A stretch of 64,000 bases of DNA from Variovorax sp. DXTD-1 (GTDB lineage: Bacteria > Pseudomonadota > Gammaproteobacteria > Burkholderiales > Burkholderiaceae_C). The stretch spans positions 1-64,000 of the forward strand of contig NZ_RWKH01000007.1 of the NCBI RefSeq assembly GCF_003984625.1, given 5' to 3'. The position numbers were made by a program, and so were the translations under genes. Of this stretch, positions 1 to 9,701 are shown piece by piece (position 1 is the first letter of the stretch; each line of letters starts with the position of its first letter). Below the pieces are notes generated by a model. That model was not told the origin of the DNA and did no database searches. It worked only from the letters and a program-made list of their open reading frames with translations.

Positions 1-876
1 CTGCTCTTCGGTGCGGGAAGACAAATCCTGGTTGCCCGCGGCAATCTGGCCCGAGGCGGTGGCGATGGCGTCGGTGCCGGTGCGCACGCCGCCGACCACG
101 GTCGCCAGGCTCGTGTTCATGTTCTTCAGCGCCTGCATCAAGAGGCCCGTCTCGTCGGTGGACGACGATTCGATATGGCTCGTGAGGTCGCCGTCCGCCA
201 CGGTTTGCGCCACGCGCACCGCCTCGTTCAACGGGCGTGTGATGCTGCGGGTCAGGAGCCATGCCAGCACGGCGCCTAGCATCAGCGCAACCACGGCCAG
301 CACGATCACGTTGGCGCGGCCTGCGCGGTTCAGGCCTTCCACGGCCTCCGCGGCCTTGTCGATCCGCTCCGCCTGGTGCGTCAGCATGCTGCGGATGCTC
401 GCGTCGTACACGTCCAGCATCGGCACCAGCTTGTCATTGGTGAGCTGGGCTGCTTCGTCTTGCTTGCCCTCTGCCTTGAGCTTGAGGATGGTGTTGCGCA
501 GGCCCACGTATTGGGTGCGCTTTTCCTTGATGTCGGCGCTGATCGCCTGCTCTTCCGGCGAATCGAGCATGGCCTCCAGCTTGGACTGCGTCTCGGAAAT
601 GCTCGCACTGGTCTTGCTCATGTGCTTTTGCAGGTATTCCTGCACTTGCGCATCGTTGCTCTTGACCAGCGCGAAGGTGCGCACGCTGTTGCTGCTGGTG
701 TTCAGCAGCCAGTTCGCAGCCAGCCGCTCTTTCACGAGCGAGCGTTGCACCATCTCCTGCACAGCGTTGCCTACGCCTTGCAAACGGAACACACCGATGC
801 CTGCAATGCAGGCCATGAGCGCCAGCACCAAAGCGAAACCAATGCCCAGCCGTGTGCCGATTTTCAGATTTTTCAT
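1..876 (-). CDS. Methyl-accepting chemotaxis protein, N-terminal part (cut by window edge)
   Basis: Membrane chemoreceptor that senses a ligand in the periplasm and signals through CheW/CheA. The 292 codons visible contain a first membrane helix (about residues 9-31), a mostly helical four-helix-bundle-type periplasmic domain (about 35-185), a second membrane helix (about 190-212) with a following HAMP region containing RSITRPL, and the start of the signalling domain (ATASGQIAAGNQDLS). The C-terminal signalling tip lies outside the window. It starts 24 bases after the stop of the cheW-like gene and is probably co-transcribed with it at the end of the flagellar operon. The ligand cannot be told from the sequence. 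Confidence 0.93.
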   Translation of the reverse strand, partial: MKNLKIGTRLGIGFALVLALMACIAGIGVFRLQGVGNAVQEMVQRSLVKERLAANWLLNTSSNSVRTFALVKSNDAQVQEYLQKHMSKTSASISETQSKLEAMLDSPEEQAISADIKEKRTQYVGLRNTILKLKAEGKQDEAAQLTNDKLVPMLDVYDASIRSMLTHQAERIDKAAEAVEGLNRAGRANVIVLAVVALMLGAVLAWLLTRSITRPLNEAVRVAQTVADGDLTSHIESSSTDETGLLMQALKNMNTSLATVVGGVRTGTDAIATASGQIAAGNQDLSSRTEEQ

Positions 877-900
877 TTCGGTTGCTCCGTTTGCGTCACG

Positions 901-1413
901 TCAGATGACTTTTTCGATCAAGCCCATCTCGTCGCTGGACATCAGCTTGTCGATGTCCACCAGGATCAGCATCCGTTCGTCCAGCGTGCCCAGGCCGATC
1001 AGGTAATCGGTGTCCAGGACCGCGCCCATCTCGGGCGCCGGCTTGATCTGCTCCGCGCTCAAGGTGATCACGTCCGACACGCTGTCCACCACCATGCCCA
1101 CCACGCGGCCGCCGATGTTCAGAACGATCACCACCGTGAACTGGTCGTAGGTCGGCGCGCCCAGCTGGAACTTGATGCGCATATCGATGATCGGCACGAT
1201 GATTCCGCGCAGGTTCACCACGCCCTTGATGTATTCGGGCGCATTGGCAATGCGCGTCACCGCGTCGTAGCCGCGCAGCTCCTGCACCTTCTGGATGTCG
1301 ATTCCGTACTCTTCCTGGCCCAGCGTGAAGGTCACGACCTCCAGCCGGCTCGAAACGGCGGACGCCGCCGCGCCGCGGTGGTTTTGTGGGGGGGCGGTCA
1401 TGATCTCTGTCAT
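901..1413 (-). CDS. cheW: CheW-type chemotaxis coupling protein
   Basis: Adaptor that couples chemoreceptors to the CheA kinase in the cytoplasm. The 170-residue product is a single CheW domain: an EVVTFTLG strand, [12 protein letters not shown], a conserved [15 protein letters not shown] stretch, [11 protein letters not shown] and the C-terminal [18 protein letters not shown]. The chosen ATG has a GAAGGA ribosome-binding site 7 bases upstream; a second ATG lies four codons in. It follows flgJ by 10 bases and precedes a chemoreceptor gene, so receptor and coupler seem to be made as a pair with the flagellar basal body. Other cheW copies probably exist elsewhere in the genome. Confidence 0.95.
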   Translation of the reverse strand: MTEIMTAPPQNHRGAAASAVSSRLEVVTFTLGQEEYGIDIQKVQELRGYDAVTRIANAPEYIKGVVNLRGIIVPIIDMRIKFQLGAPTYDQFTVVIVLNIGGRVVGMVVDSVSDVITLSAEQIKPAPEMGAVLDTDYLIGLGTLDERMLILVDIDKLMSSDEMGLIEKVI

Positions 1414-1423
1414 ATAAATTCCT

Positions 1424-2398
1424 TCAGCTGAACTTCTGCATGATGCGAACGAGCTTCTGCCCGTACTGGGGATCGGTTGCGTAGCCGGCCTTCTGCAGGC
1501 CGTGCGCGGCTTCGGCCGGCGTGTCGGCCGCCAGCACGTTGGCGTAGCGCGGATTGCGCGTGATGAACTTGGCGTAGTCGGTAAAGGCTTCGTCGTACGA
1601 GGCGTAGGCCCTGAACTTGGCGCGAATACGCTGTGGTTCACCGTCCACGTATTCGGTGGTGGTGGTTTCCACCACCGGGCCCTTCCAGCTGCGGTCGGCC
1701 TTGATGCCGAACAGGTTGAAGCTCTGCGTGCCGTCGTCGGCGCGGATCTCCCGCTTGCCCCAGCCCGACTCCAGCGCGGCCTGCGCAAGAATGAGCGGCG
1801 CGGGGACGCCGCTGGCGGCGCTGGCCACCTGCGCGGAGCCGCCCATGCGCTGCACGAAACTGTCGACATTGCCTTGCAGCGATGCGACAGCGGCCGTGAC
1901 CGGACGCTCGCTGTTGCGCTGGTAGATGCTCAGATCGACCGATGCGGCCGGCGCCCTTGCCGGCACCGGTGAAGGCGGCGCCGAGCCAATGGGAATGCCC
2001 GATTGCGGCGTGAGCGCCATCCCGGCGCGAGGCGCGAGCGACATGCCCTCGGCGCCGCCTTCGGATTCACCGCCCGACGCCGAAGCGCGGCTGAGTTGCG
2101 CGAGCATCGCCTCGGCCAGGCCGACGCCGCGGCCGGAGAGGTTCTGCGCAAGCTGCTGGTCGAGCATCGACAGGTAGACCTTCTCGTCGCGGTTCTCGAG
2201 CAGGCCGCTCGAAGGCGTGGCCTCGCGCATGCTCTTGAGCACCATGTTCATGAACAGCGCCTCGAACTGCCGCGAGACCTGCTTCAGGCCCTCTTCGGGC
2301 GAGCTGCGTACGGTGTGCCGCAATGCATCGACGCTCTGTACGTCGAGTGCAAGGCGCTGGTCCAGCGCGCCGCTGCTTCTGCTTTCCGTGATTGCCAT
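1424..2398 (-). CDS. flgJ: Flagellar rod assembly protein / peptidoglycan hydrolase FlgJ
   Basis: Caps the growing flagellar rod and cuts the peptidoglycan so that the rod can pass. The 324-residue product has the two expected parts: an N-terminal rod-binding domain (about 30-105, with [16 protein letters not shown]) and a C-terminal glucosaminidase-type domain (about 165-324) with the probable catalytic Glu at 210 in [12 protein letters not shown] and the FNLFGIKA motif at 227-234. A Pro/Ala/Ser-rich linker (about 105-160) joins them. This two-domain form is typical of beta- and gammaproteobacteria. It lies 8 bases after flgI; the ATG start gives normal length. Confidence 0.97.
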   Translation of the reverse strand: MAITESRSSGALDQRLALDVQSVDALRHTVRSSPEEGLKQVSRQFEALFMNMVLKSMREATPSSGLLENRDEKVYLSMLDQQLAQNLSGRGVGLAEAMLAQLSRASASGGESEGGAEGMSLAPRAGMALTPQSGIPIGSAPPSPVPARAPAASVDLSIYQRNSERPVTAAVASLQGNVDSFVQRMGGSAQVASAASGVPAPLILAQAALESGWGKREIRADDGTQSFNLFGIKADRSWKGPVVETTTTEYVDGEPQRIRAKFRAYASYDEAFTDYAKFITRNPRYANVLAADTPAEAAHGLQKAGYATDPQYGQKLVRIMQKFS

Positions 2399-2406
2399 GC
2401 CGGTAC

Positions 2407-3522
2407 TCAGATGATTTCGAGCTCGGCGCGCAGCGCGCCGGCGGATTTCATGGCCTGCAGGATTGACACCAGATCCTGCGGATTGGCGCCCAGGCTGTTC
2501 AGGCCCTTGATCACGTCGGCCAGCGAGGCGCCGCCGCGCACCATCTGCAATGCGCCGCCACCCTGGTTGATCGAGATCTGCGAGGTCTGCCCGACCACGG
2601 TCTGACCGCCGGCGAAGGCGTTGGGCTGGCTCACCACGGGTTCGGTGTTGATGACCACGGACAGGTTGCCGTGCGCCACCGCGCAGTCGTTCACGCGAAC
2701 CGCCTGGTTCATGACCACGGAGCCGGTGCGTGCGTTGACGACCACGCGCGCCACGGCCTGGGTCGGCGTGACCTCCAGGCTTTCGAGCTGCGCGAGAAAG
2801 CCGACGCGCTCCTGCGGCGCGGGGGCCTGCACATGGATCACGCGGGCATCGAGCGCCTGCGCGGTGCCGGGGCCGAACTGCCGGTTGATGGCATCGACCG
2901 CGCGCTGCACCGTGCCGAAATCGGATCGGTTGAGTTCGAGCGAGAACGTGCCTTCGCCGCCCACCGGCGCCTCGACGCCGCGCTCGACCAGCGCGCCGGC
3001 CGGAATGCGCCCCGAGCTGAGCTGGTTGATCTGCGCCTTGCTGCCGTTGGCCGATGCGCCGGCGCCGCCGACCACCATGTTGCCCTGGGCGATGGCATAC
3101 ACCTGCCCGTCGACGCCCTTGAGCGGCGTCATGAGCAGCGTGCCGCCGCGCAGGCTCTTGGCATTGCCCATGGACGACACCGTCACGTCGATGTTCTGCC
3201 CGGGCCGTGCGAACGATGGCAGCGTGGCCGTGACCATGACCGCCGCCACGTTCTTCAGCTGCATGTTCACGCCCTGCGGAATCGTGATGCCGAGTTGCTG
3301 CAGCATGTTGTTCAGGCTTTGCGTGGTGAACGGCGTCTGCATGGTCTGGTCGCCCGTGCCGTCCAGGCCCACCATCAGGCCGTACCCGATCAGCGGGTTG
3401 TCGCGCACGCCCTGGATGCTTGCCAGCTCTTTCAGCCGCTCGGCATGGGCGGGTGAATGCAGGGCCATGGCGCACAGCGCCAGCAGGCCGATACGGCGCA
3501 CGGTATTGCAGATGTTTTTCAT
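2407..3522 (-). CDS. flgI: Flagellar P-ring protein FlgI
   Basis: Builds the P ring, the periplasmic bushing around the flagellar rod in the peptidoglycan layer. The 371-residue product starts with a Sec signal peptide (charged start, hydrophobic core, cleavage after AHA near residue 27) and continues with the family start [17 protein letters not shown] and conserved blocks such as [15 protein letters not shown] and [11 protein letters not shown]. Length is normal for the family. It sits 4 bases after flgH and 8 bases before flgJ, so translation is probably coupled along the operon. Confidence 0.98.
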   Translation of the reverse strand: MKNICNTVRRIGLLALCAMALHSPAHAERLKELASIQGVRDNPLIGYGLMVGLDGTGDQTMQTPFTTQSLNNMLQQLGITIPQGVNMQLKNVAAVMVTATLPSFARPGQNIDVTVSSMGNAKSLRGGTLLMTPLKGVDGQVYAIAQGNMVVGGAGASANGSKAQINQLSSGRIPAGALVERGVEAPVGGEGTFSLELNRSDFGTVQRAVDAINRQFGPGTAQALDARVIHVQAPAPQERVGFLAQLESLEVTPTQAVARVVVNARTGSVVMNQAVRVNDCAVAHGNLSVVINTEPVVSQPNAFAGGQTVVGQTSQISINQGGGALQMVRGGASLADVIKGLNSLGANPQDLVSILQAMKSAGALRAELEII

Positions 3523-3526
3523 GGTG

Positions 3527-4303
3527 CTAGAACGGCATGACGTTGAGGAAGATGCGCTGCATCCAACCCATGTGCTGCGCTTCGTCGATGTAGCCCTTGG
3601 CCGTGTATTCGATGCGTGCGTCGGCCACCAGGGTGGACGGCACGGTGTTGTTGCCCGAGACCGTGCGCGGATTCACCACGCCCGAGAACCGGATGTATTC
3701 GGTACCCTGGTTGATGCCCATCTGCTTCTCGCCGCTGACAAGCAAGTTGCCGTTGCGCATCACGTCCACCACGGTGACCGTGATCACGCCGTTGAAGGTG
3801 TTGTTGGCGTTGGCGCCACCCTTGGCATCGAGCTTGTTGCCGCCGGACAGCTTGGCGTCCTGGCCATCGAGCAGCGAGCCCAGCAGCTTGGGAATGCCAC
3901 CGGCAAAGTCGGCGGCCAGGCTGCCGGTGCGGCTCGCGGTTGCGCCGGAGTTCTTGCTGGCATTGACCCGCTCGCTGATGACGATGGTCAGGATGTCGCC
4001 GACGTTGCGCGGCCTGCGGTCCTCGAACAGCGCACTGCCGCCGGGGCCCTCCTGGAAGATCGCGCCGTTCGCACGCCGCGGCGCAGAAGCCATGTTCTCG
4101 GCCCGCGCCGTCATCGGCTGGTGCACCAGCGGCTCTCGCGGAACCTGCGCGCAGCCCGAGGCCAGCACGGCGACCACTGCCAACAAGAGGCTCTGCACCC
4201 TTCCAGGAACACCGCGGAACCGGCTTTGCCGGGCCGCTGGTGTTGCCCCCGGTGAGGGGGTTGGCGAAGCGACACGAAGTGCGCGAAGACTGGGGGAGGT
4301 CAT
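3527..4303 (-). CDS. flgH: Flagellar L-ring lipoprotein FlgH, with unusual N-terminal extension
   Basis: Outer-membrane L-ring subunit of the flagellar basal body. The lipoprotein signal ends in LASGC, with the acylated Cys at residue 51, and the body shows family blocks [18 protein letters not shown] and [18 protein letters not shown]. The ATG overlaps the flgG stop by 4 bases (ATGA). The first 35 or so residues, rich in Arg, Ser and Pro, are translated from what looks like a dispersed repeat, so the signal peptide starts unusually late. The only other in-frame start close to the signal peptide is a GTG at 4198, which would leave no positive charge before the hydrophobic core. The protein call is firm, the start is not. 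Confidence 0.95.
   Translation of the reverse strand: MTSPSLRALRVASPTPSPGATPAARQSRFRGVPGRVQSLLLAVVAVLASGCAQVPREPLVHQPMTARAENMASAPRRANGAIFQEGPGGSALFEDRRPRNVGDILTIVISERVNASKNSGATASRTGSLAADFAGGIPKLLGSLLDGQDAKLSGGNKLDAKGGANANNTFNGVITVTVVDVMRNGNLLVSGEKQMGINQGTEYIRFSGVVNPRTVSGNNTVPSTLVADARIEYTAKGYIDEAQHMGWMQRIFLNVMPF
4199..4303. repeat. Probable dispersed intergenic repeat at the flgG-flgH junction
   Basis: This GC-rich segment contains a small hairpin (CCGGC-TTT-GCCGG), a CCCCGGTGAGGGGG block, and a GGCGAAGCGACACGAAGTG block. I remember closely similar text recurring between genes in Variovorax and Acidovorax genomes, but cannot check that here, and only this one clear copy is in the window. It runs from the end of flgG to just before the flgH signal-peptide codons and supplies the flgH start codon context. 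Confidence 0.5.
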
Positions 4304-5082
4304 AGCTGCGCCAGGCGCTGCAGCATCTGGTCAGAGGTCTGGACCGCCTTGCTGTTGATCTCGTAGGCACGCTGGGTGGCGATCATGTTCACGAGCTCTT
4401 CGACCACGTTGACGTTCGACGCCTCGACGTAGCCCTGGCTCAGGATGCCGGCGCCATCGATGCCGGGGTTCACCTGGTTCGGTGCGCCCGATGCGTCGGT
4501 TTCGGCATAGAGGTTCTCGCCCTTGCTCTGCAGGCCGGCGGGGTTCAGGAACGTGGCCAACTGCAGTTGCCCGACCTGCACCGTGTTGGTGGAGCCGGCC
4601 TGCGTGATCGACACGATGCCGTCGCGGCCCACCGTGAGGCTGGTGGCGTTGGCAGGCAGCGTGATGGCCGGCTGCACCGGAAAGCCGCTGGCCGTGACCA
4701 GTTGGCCGTCGCGGTCGGTCTGGAAGGAACCGTCGCGCGTGTACGAGGTGGTGCCGTCGGGCATCAGCACCTGGAAGAAGCCGCCGCCGTTGATGGCAAC
4801 GTCCGTCGGCTTGTCGGTCTTGGTGAGATTGCCCTGCGAGTGGATGCGCTCGGTGGCAACCACATGCACGCCGGTGCCAACCTGCAGGCCCGAAGGCAGG
4901 CGGGTCTGGTCCGAAGTCTGGCCGCCGACCTGGCGCAGGTTCTGGTACATCAGGTCCTCGAACACGGCACGGCTTCGCTTGAAGCCCGTGGTGCCGACGT
5001 TGGCGAGGTTGTTCGACACCACGTCGAGTTGGGTCTGTTGTGCATCGAGACCGGTCTTGGCGATGTAGAGCGAGCGCATCAT
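4300..5082 (-). CDS. flgG: Flagellar distal rod protein FlgG
   Basis: Forms the distal part of the flagellar rod, the drive shaft between motor and hook. The 260-residue product is full length and shows the N-terminal rod/hook motif [19 protein letters not shown], the FlgG-type [13 protein letters not shown] segment, and the C-terminal helix [18 protein letters not shown] that rod and hook proteins share for helical packing. It is 37 bases downstream of flgF and overlaps flgH by 4 bases. Confidence 0.98.
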   Translation of the reverse strand: MMRSLYIAKTGLDAQQTQLDVVSNNLANVGTTGFKRSRAVFEDLMYQNLRQVGGQTSDQTRLPSGLQVGTGVHVVATERIHSQGNLTKTDKPTDVAINGGGFFQVLMPDGTTSYTRDGSFQTDRDGQLVTASGFPVQPAITLPANATSLTVGRDGIVSITQAGSTNTVQVGQLQLATFLNPAGLQSKGENLYAETDASGAPNQVNPGIDGAGILSQGYVEASNVNVVEELVNMIATQRAYEINSKAVQTSDQMLQRLAQL

Positions 5083-5119
5083 GGTGAAAATTCCTTGGGA
5101 GTTATGTAGGGCGCAGGCT

Positions 5120-5869
5120 TCAGCCGTACGCCAGCAGCTTGTTGGCCGACTGCGCGTTGTCGTCCGCGGTGCGCATCGACTTCATCTGCATTTCGAAGCT
5201 GCGGGCGTTGGCGATCATGGCCACCATGGCCTCGACGCCGTTGACGTTGCTGCCCTCGACGGCACCGGTGGTCACCGTGACGGCGGCATCGGCTTCGGCG
5301 GGCGGCAGGCCCTCGCGCATGCGAAAGAGGCCGTCGGCACCGCGCACGAGATCGGCGGTGGGCGGGTTGACCAGCTTCAGCCGGCCCACCTCGGCAATGC
5401 CGATGGCCGGGTCGCCGGCCCCGCGCGCCGTGACAAGGCCGTTGGCGGCAATGGATACCGCGGAGCCGGGCGGCACCACGAGTGCGCCGGCATCGCCGAG
5501 CACTGCGCGCCCGCCCATGGTGGTGAGCTGGCCTTCGGCGTTCACCTGCAGGTTGCCCACGCGGGTGTAGGCTTCGCCGCCGTCAGGCGTCTGCACCACG
5601 AGCCAGCCGTCGCCGTGCACCGCGACATCGAGCGCGCGGCCGGTTTCGGTCAGCGGACCATGGCTGAAGTCGGCACCCGGCGTGGTGGCCACCACGTAGG
5701 AGCGTGTCGACGCTTCCGGGCCGCCGTCGGTTACCGGCACTGCGCGAAAGCTGTTGATCTGCGCGCGGAATCCGGGCGTGGAGGCGTTCGCCATGTTGTT
5801 GGCGACGGAGGCTTGCTGCTCCATCGCCTGCTTGGCGCCGCTCATCGCGACATACAGCATGCGGTCCAT
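5120..5869 (-). CDS. flgF: Flagellar proximal rod protein FlgF
   Basis: Proximal rod component of the flagellar basal body. The 249-residue product starts [19 protein letters not shown], followed by the rod motif [14 protein letters not shown], and ends with [22 protein letters not shown]. The pattern is that of FlgF rather than FlgG: a shorter middle, and methionine-rich ends. It follows flgE by 7 bases and precedes flgG in the usual order. Confidence 0.97.
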   Translation of the reverse strand: MDRMLYVAMSGAKQAMEQQASVANNMANASTPGFRAQINSFRAVPVTDGGPEASTRSYVVATTPGADFSHGPLTETGRALDVAVHGDGWLVVQTPDGGEAYTRVGNLQVNAEGQLTTMGGRAVLGDAGALVVPPGSAVSIAANGLVTARGAGDPAIGIAEVGRLKLVNPPTADLVRGADGLFRMREGLPPAEADAAVTVTTGAVEGSNVNGVEAMVAMIANARSFEMQMKSMRTADDNAQSANKLLAYG

Positions 5870-5876
5870 AAGCTGC

Positions 5877-7091
5877 TCAGCGGATGTTGATCAGCGTCTG
5901 GACGACCTGGTCTTGCGTCTTCACCGTCTGCGCGTTGGCCTGGTAGCTGCGCTGCGCAACGATGAGGTTGACGAGCTCGGAGGTCAGGTCGACGTTGGAG
6001 GCTTCCAGCGCGCCCGAGGCGAGCGAGCCCTGCTTGGTGCCGGCGCCCGGCGTGCCGGTAAGCGGCTGGCCCGAGGCCAGCGTTTCGGCCCAGACGTTCT
6101 CGCCCTTGGGCTCCAGGCCGTTGGGGTTGGCGAACGAGGTCAGCACGACCTGGCCCATCAGCGTGGTCTGTTCGTTGGAGAACTTGCCGGTGATGGTGCC
6201 GTCGGGGTTGATGGAGAACGAGGTCAGCGTGCCGGAGGTGTAGCCGTCCTGCTTGAGCGCGTTGATTTCGTTGGCATTGCCGAACTGCGTGGTGCCCGAC
6301 AGGTCCACCGTGGCGTTGAGCGGCACCGAGCCATTGCCGAAGTTCATCGCCGGCAGGGTGATCGAGCCGCCGGCGGGCGTGAGCAGGTTGCCGTTGCCGT
6401 CGAAGGTCATCGTGGAGATCGGCGCGCCGCCGTTGAGCGCCGCGCCATCTGCGGCGCCGTACACGTCCCAGGCATTGGCGCCGGTCTTCACGAAGAAGAC
6501 GCCGAGTTCATGCGGGCTGCCGAGCGAGTCGAAGATCGGCCCGAGCGCGTTCGAATAGTTGAACGTGTCCGAATCGGTGGGAGAGAACGGCGTCTTGGTG
6601 GGCACCGTGCCGCGCATGTCCAGGTTGAAGCGGGCTTCGATGGCGGTGGTGGCCTTGGGGTTCATGGCCGTGGTCTGGACCTGCAGCGGGCCCGGCGTGC
6701 CGCCGTCGAGGCCGCCCGTGGCGGAAACGCCATAGCCGGTGAGGCGCAGGCCGGCGGCATTGACGATGAAGCCGTCCTTGTCGCGCGTGAACTGGCCATT
6801 GCGCGAATACATCACCTCGCCGCTCGGGCTGCTGAGCCGGAAGAAGCCGTCGCCGTTGAGGATCGCCACGTCGAGCGGCCGGCTGCTGGTTTGCACCGAG
6901 CCCTGAGTGAAGTTCTGCACGATGCCCGACACCGCAACGCCGAGGCCGACGCGCGAGCCCGCATACACGTCCTGGAACGTTGCCGCGCCCGACTTGAAGC
7001 CGACGGTGTTGGAGTTGGCAATGTTGTTGCCGATGACGTCCAGGTTGGCGGCGGCTGCGGACAAGCCGCTGATACCTTGGGAAAAGCCCAT
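5877..7091 (-). CDS. flgE: Flagellar hook protein FlgE
   Basis: Subunit of the flagellar hook, the flexible joint outside the cell. The 404-residue product has the N-terminal motif LDVIGNNIANSNTVGFKSG, a FlgE-type GDGFFRLSSPSGEVMYSRNG segment, a variable surface domain in the middle, and the C-terminal packing helix LTSELVNLIVAQRSYQANAQ. Length is in the normal range for a hook protein. It lies 89 bases downstream of flgD; this gap shows no gene. Confidence 0.98.
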   Translation of the reverse strand: MGFSQGISGLSAAAANLDVIGNNIANSNTVGFKSGAATFQDVYAGSRVGLGVAVSGIVQNFTQGSVQTSSRPLDVAILNGDGFFRLSSPSGEVMYSRNGQFTRDKDGFIVNAAGLRLTGYGVSATGGLDGGTPGPLQVQTTAMNPKATTAIEARFNLDMRGTVPTKTPFSPTDSDTFNYSNALGPIFDSLGSPHELGVFFVKTGANAWDVYGAADGAALNGGAPISTMTFDGNGNLLTPAGGSITLPAMNFGNGSVPLNATVDLSGTTQFGNANEINALKQDGYTSGTLTSFSINPDGTITGKFSNEQTTLMGQVVLTSFANPNGLEPKGENVWAETLASGQPLTGTPGAGTKQGSLASGALEASNVDLTSELVNLIVAQRSYQANAQTVKTQDQVVQTLINIR

Positions 7092-7180
7092 GATCGAATC
7101 CTTGTTTCAGTGCGAGGAAGAAATGGAAGCGGCTCGCGGCGCCAGGGCCGCTGCCAATGAAAAACACATGCGGGAGGTAC

Positions 7181-7867
7181 TCAGAGGAACATGCGCACAT
7201 CGGCCAGGCCGATGCTGTTGCCCGACATCAGCTCGAGCGTGATGCCGTCGGCGCTTTGCTTGACTGCCGCCACTTGCGAGAAGACCAGCGAGGTGGCTTT
7301 CACGTCGGTGCCGTTGTTGCTGGCCGAAACCGTGAAGGTGTACGAACCGGGCGCTGCCACGGTGCCGTCGTCGGCCTTGCCGTCCCAGCTCAAGGGGTTG
7401 ACGCCTTCGGTCATCGAGCCGAGCGACATGGTGCGCACCGTGTGGCCTGCGGCATTGACGATCTTCACTTCGACCTCGCCGGCCGTGCCGGGCAGCTGCA
7501 CCGCAAAGGGCACGGCCGCCGGCTCTTCGCCGGCCTTCGGTTCGGTGGTGCCGATGGTGTTGCCGGGCGACAGCACGTTGTAGCCAATGAGGGATGCCGC
7601 CTGCAGCACCTGGTTGGCACCGGTCTGGTTCACCAGGCCGTTCAGCGCCGTGTTGAGCCGCTCAATGCCGCTCACGGTGCTCATCTGCGCGAGCTGGGAG
7701 GTGAGCTCGGCGTTCTCCATCGGGTTGAGCGGGTCCTGGTTGTTCAGCTGCGTCACCAGCAGCTTCAGGAAGCGCTGTTCGCTGTCCACCTCGGAGGTAT
7801 TGCCCGCGCTCGATGCGGCGGTGGCTGCGTTGAGCCCGGAGATGGAGGAAGTGTCGGAAATGGCCAT
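7181..7867 (-). CDS. flgD: Flagellar hook cap / scaffold protein FlgD
   Basis: Temporary cap that guides hook assembly and is later replaced. The 228-residue product has the conserved N-terminal block RFLKLLVTQLNNQDPLNPM followed by LTSQLAQMSTVSGIERLN, then a C-terminal region with the family phrase VRTMSLGSMTEGVNPLSWDG (FlgD Ig-like/Tudor-like part). Order flgC-flgD-flgE matches known operons; the gap to flgC is 25 bases. Confidence 0.97.
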   Translation of the reverse strand: MAISDTSSISGLNAATAASSAGNTSEVDSEQRFLKLLVTQLNNQDPLNPMENAELTSQLAQMSTVSGIERLNTALNGLVNQTGANQVLQAASLIGYNVLSPGNTIGTTEPKAGEEPAAVPFAVQLPGTAGEVEVKIVNAAGHTVRTMSLGSMTEGVNPLSWDGKADDGTVAAPGSYTFTVSASNNGTDVKATSLVFSQVAAVKQSADGITLELMSGNSIGLADVRMFL

Positions 7868-7892
7868 GGCTTGTTGTGTGGGTGTACGGGGG

Positions 7893-8315
7893 TTACTGGC
7901 CGATGCTCAGCGTCTTGACCATGAGGGTCTTGGCGGTGTTCAGCACCTCGACGTTGGCCTGGTAGTTGCGCGAGGCGGAGATCATGTTGGTCATCTCCTC
8001 GACCACGTTGACGTTGGGCATCGACACGTAGCCTTCGGGGTTCGCATGCGGGTTCTTCGGGTCGAAGACCATCTTCAGCGGCGAGGCGTCTTCAACGACG
8101 CGCGCAACCCTGACGCCGCCGATGTCCTGCTGGCCGGAACCGGAAGAGGCCACTTCGAACACGACCTGCTTGGCGCGGTAGGGCTTGCCGTCGGGGCCGG
8201 CCACGCTTTCGGCGTTGGCGAGGTTGCTCGCCGTCACGTTCATGCGCTGCGACTGCGCGGACATGGCGGAGCCCGCCACGCTGAAGATGTTCATGGATGC
8301 GCTGGGATGCGGCAT
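7893..8315 (-). CDS. flgC: Flagellar proximal rod protein FlgC
   Basis: Proximal rod component. The 140-residue product carries [21 protein letters not shown] near the start, the family phrase [18 protein letters not shown], and the C-terminal packing helix. The ATG at 8315 was chosen because an AGGAG site lies 8 bases upstream; a second ATG seven codons in would fit homologues equally well but has a poor ribosome-binding site. It follows flgB by 17 bases. Confidence 0.96.
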   Translation of the reverse strand: MPHPSASMNIFSVAGSAMSAQSQRMNVTASNLANAESVAGPDGKPYRAKQVVFEVASSGSGQQDIGGVRVARVVEDASPLKMVFDPKNPHANPEGYVSMPNVNVVEEMTNMISASRNYQANVEVLNTAKTLMVKTLSIGQ

Positions 8316-8332
8316 GCGTTGCTCTCCTGTGC

Positions 8333-8740
8333 TTATTGCGCCGCGGCGAGCAGCGACTTGATCTTGGCGCTGACCACCGTGAGGTTGGCCTCGTAGCGCA
8401 GCGCGTTGTCGGCGAAGTTGATGCGCTCGGCATCCATCTCGACGGTGTTGCCGTCGATGCTGGACTGGCTCGGCACGCGGTACAGCAGGTCGCCATCGGG
8501 CATCGAAGACGACGCCTGGGCCTGGATGTGGCGGGGCGACGTGGCGGCCATCTGCACCGACTGCGACGCGCGGCCGTGCTCGACGGCCTGCGTCAGGCGG
8601 CTTGCGAAGTCGAAGTCACGCGCCTTGTAGTTGGGCGTGTCGGCGTGTGCGATGTTGGCGGCCAGCACTTCCTGGCGCTGTGTCCGAAGATTGAGTGCTT
8701 CGCGGTTGAAGCGCAGTGCCGCATCCAGCTTGTCGATCAT
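8333..8740 (-). CDS. flgB: Flagellar proximal rod protein FlgB
   Basis: First gene of the basal-body operon; its product forms part of the proximal rod. The 135-residue protein has the family phrases [20 protein letters not shown] and [10 protein letters not shown] near the N-terminus and [20 protein letters not shown] near the C-terminus. The operon promoter should lie in the 162-base gap shared with the divergent flgA. I could not assign a clear sigma-28 or sigma-54 site there. Confidence 0.97.
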   Translation of the reverse strand: MIDKLDAALRFNREALNLRTQRQEVLAANIAHADTPNYKARDFDFASRLTQAVEHGRASQSVQMAATSPRHIQAQASSSMPDGDLLYRVPSQSSIDGNTVEMDAERINFADNALRYEANLTVVSAKIKSLLAAAQ

Positions 8741-8902
8741 GTGTTTCCATCATTTGTGGCATCGCGTCCCTGGCGGGCATGGCGACTGATGGAAAGCGAG
8801 TCTATGCATGCACTGCTTTCGCAATGGGCCGAACAAAGGGGCATTTGGGGTGCACTTCGAATCTTCGGATCGGGTGCGTCTTCCTAGAATTGCCAGGCAC
8901 CC

Positions 8903-9619
8903 ATGATGGAAAAACCCCACTCCCACAAGCGCCTCCTGAAGATCGTGCTGCCAGCCTTGGCGGCAGGATTCGCGGTGGCCACGTCCGTTGCCGCGGCGCC
9001 ACTTGAAGGCGACGCGCGCGCCGCCGTGGACAAGTTGCTGCAGGCGCAAACCGCCGGGTTGCCGGGCAAGGTCGGCATCCGCGTGGAGGCGCCGGGCTCG
9101 GGCCCGCTGCCGCCGTGCGATGCGCTCGAGGCTTTTCTGCCGCGCGGCGCCGCGGCCTGGGGCCGCGTGTCGGTCGGCCTGCGCTGCCATTCGGACCAGA
9201 AGCCGTGGACGCGCTACGTGCTGGCCCACGTCGCGGTCGAAGGGCGCTACTTCGTCGCGTTGCGGAACATCGAAACCGGGAAGGCACTGGGCGCGGGCGA
9301 CTTTGCCGCGCGCAACGGCGATCTCACCGCCCTGCCCCGCTCCGTCGTCACGGACGCCGCGGAGCTCGAAGGCGTGGTGGCGGCCAACCGCATCGCATCG
9401 GGGGCGCCGCTGCGGCGCGAACTGGTGCGCGGCGTGTCCGTGATCCAGCAGGGCCAGACGGTCAAGGTTGTTGCCGAAGGCCCCGGCTACAGTGTCAGTA
9501 CCGAAGCCCGGGCGATGACCAGCGCCGGGGCGGGCTCCACAGTGCGGGCCAAGACCCTGGACGGCCGCCTGGTCAGCGGCGTGGCCGACGAGGAAGGCCA
9601 GATCCGGCTGACGCAGTAG
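8903..9619 (+). CDS. flgA: Flagellar P-ring assembly chaperone FlgA
   Basis: Periplasmic chaperone needed for P-ring assembly by FlgI. The 238-residue product begins with two Met codons and a Sec signal peptide (LLKIVLPALAAGFAVATS, cleavage near AAA). The C-terminal half is the SAF/ChapFlgA-type domain, with VVAANRIASGAPLRRELV and the end phrase GQTVKVVAEGPGYSV. It is divergent from flgB and is followed by flgM behind its own promoter. Confidence 0.95.
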   Translation: MMEKPHSHKRLLKIVLPALAAGFAVATSVAAAPLEGDARAAVDKLLQAQTAGLPGKVGIRVEAPGSGPLPPCDALEAFLPRGAAAWGRVSVGLRCHSDQKPWTRYVLAHVAVEGRYFVALRNIETGKALGAGDFAARNGDLTALPRSVVTDAAELEGVVAANRIASGAPLRRELVRGVSVIQQGQTVKVVAEGPGYSVSTEARAMTSAGAGSTVRAKTLDGRLVSGVADEEGQIRLTQ

Positions 9620-9648
9620 CCGAATTCACCGCGCAATGCGCCAAGCCC

Positions 9649-9675
9649 TAAAGTTTTGGCCCGACCTGCCGATAC
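9649..9675 (+). promoter_or_regulatory. Sigma-28 (FliA) promoter of flgM
   Basis: The sequence reads TAAAGTTT at 9649-9656, an 11-base spacer, and GCCGATAC at 9668-9675. The enterobacterial FliA consensus is TAAAGTTT-N11-GCCGATAA, so only the last base differs. It lies 27 bases upstream of the flgM start codon. In this family flgM is commonly made from both an early and a late (FliA) promoter, which fits its role as the FliA brake. Confidence 0.93.
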
Positions 9676-9701
9676 ACAAGGCAGCCCTTTGAGGAACCAT
9701 C

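Noticed and set aside
5754..7160. A 468-codon plus-strand open frame opposite flgE
   Set aside because: FlgE on the other strand is certain, and the plus-strand product is Arg/Gly/Val-rich without any recognisable domain.
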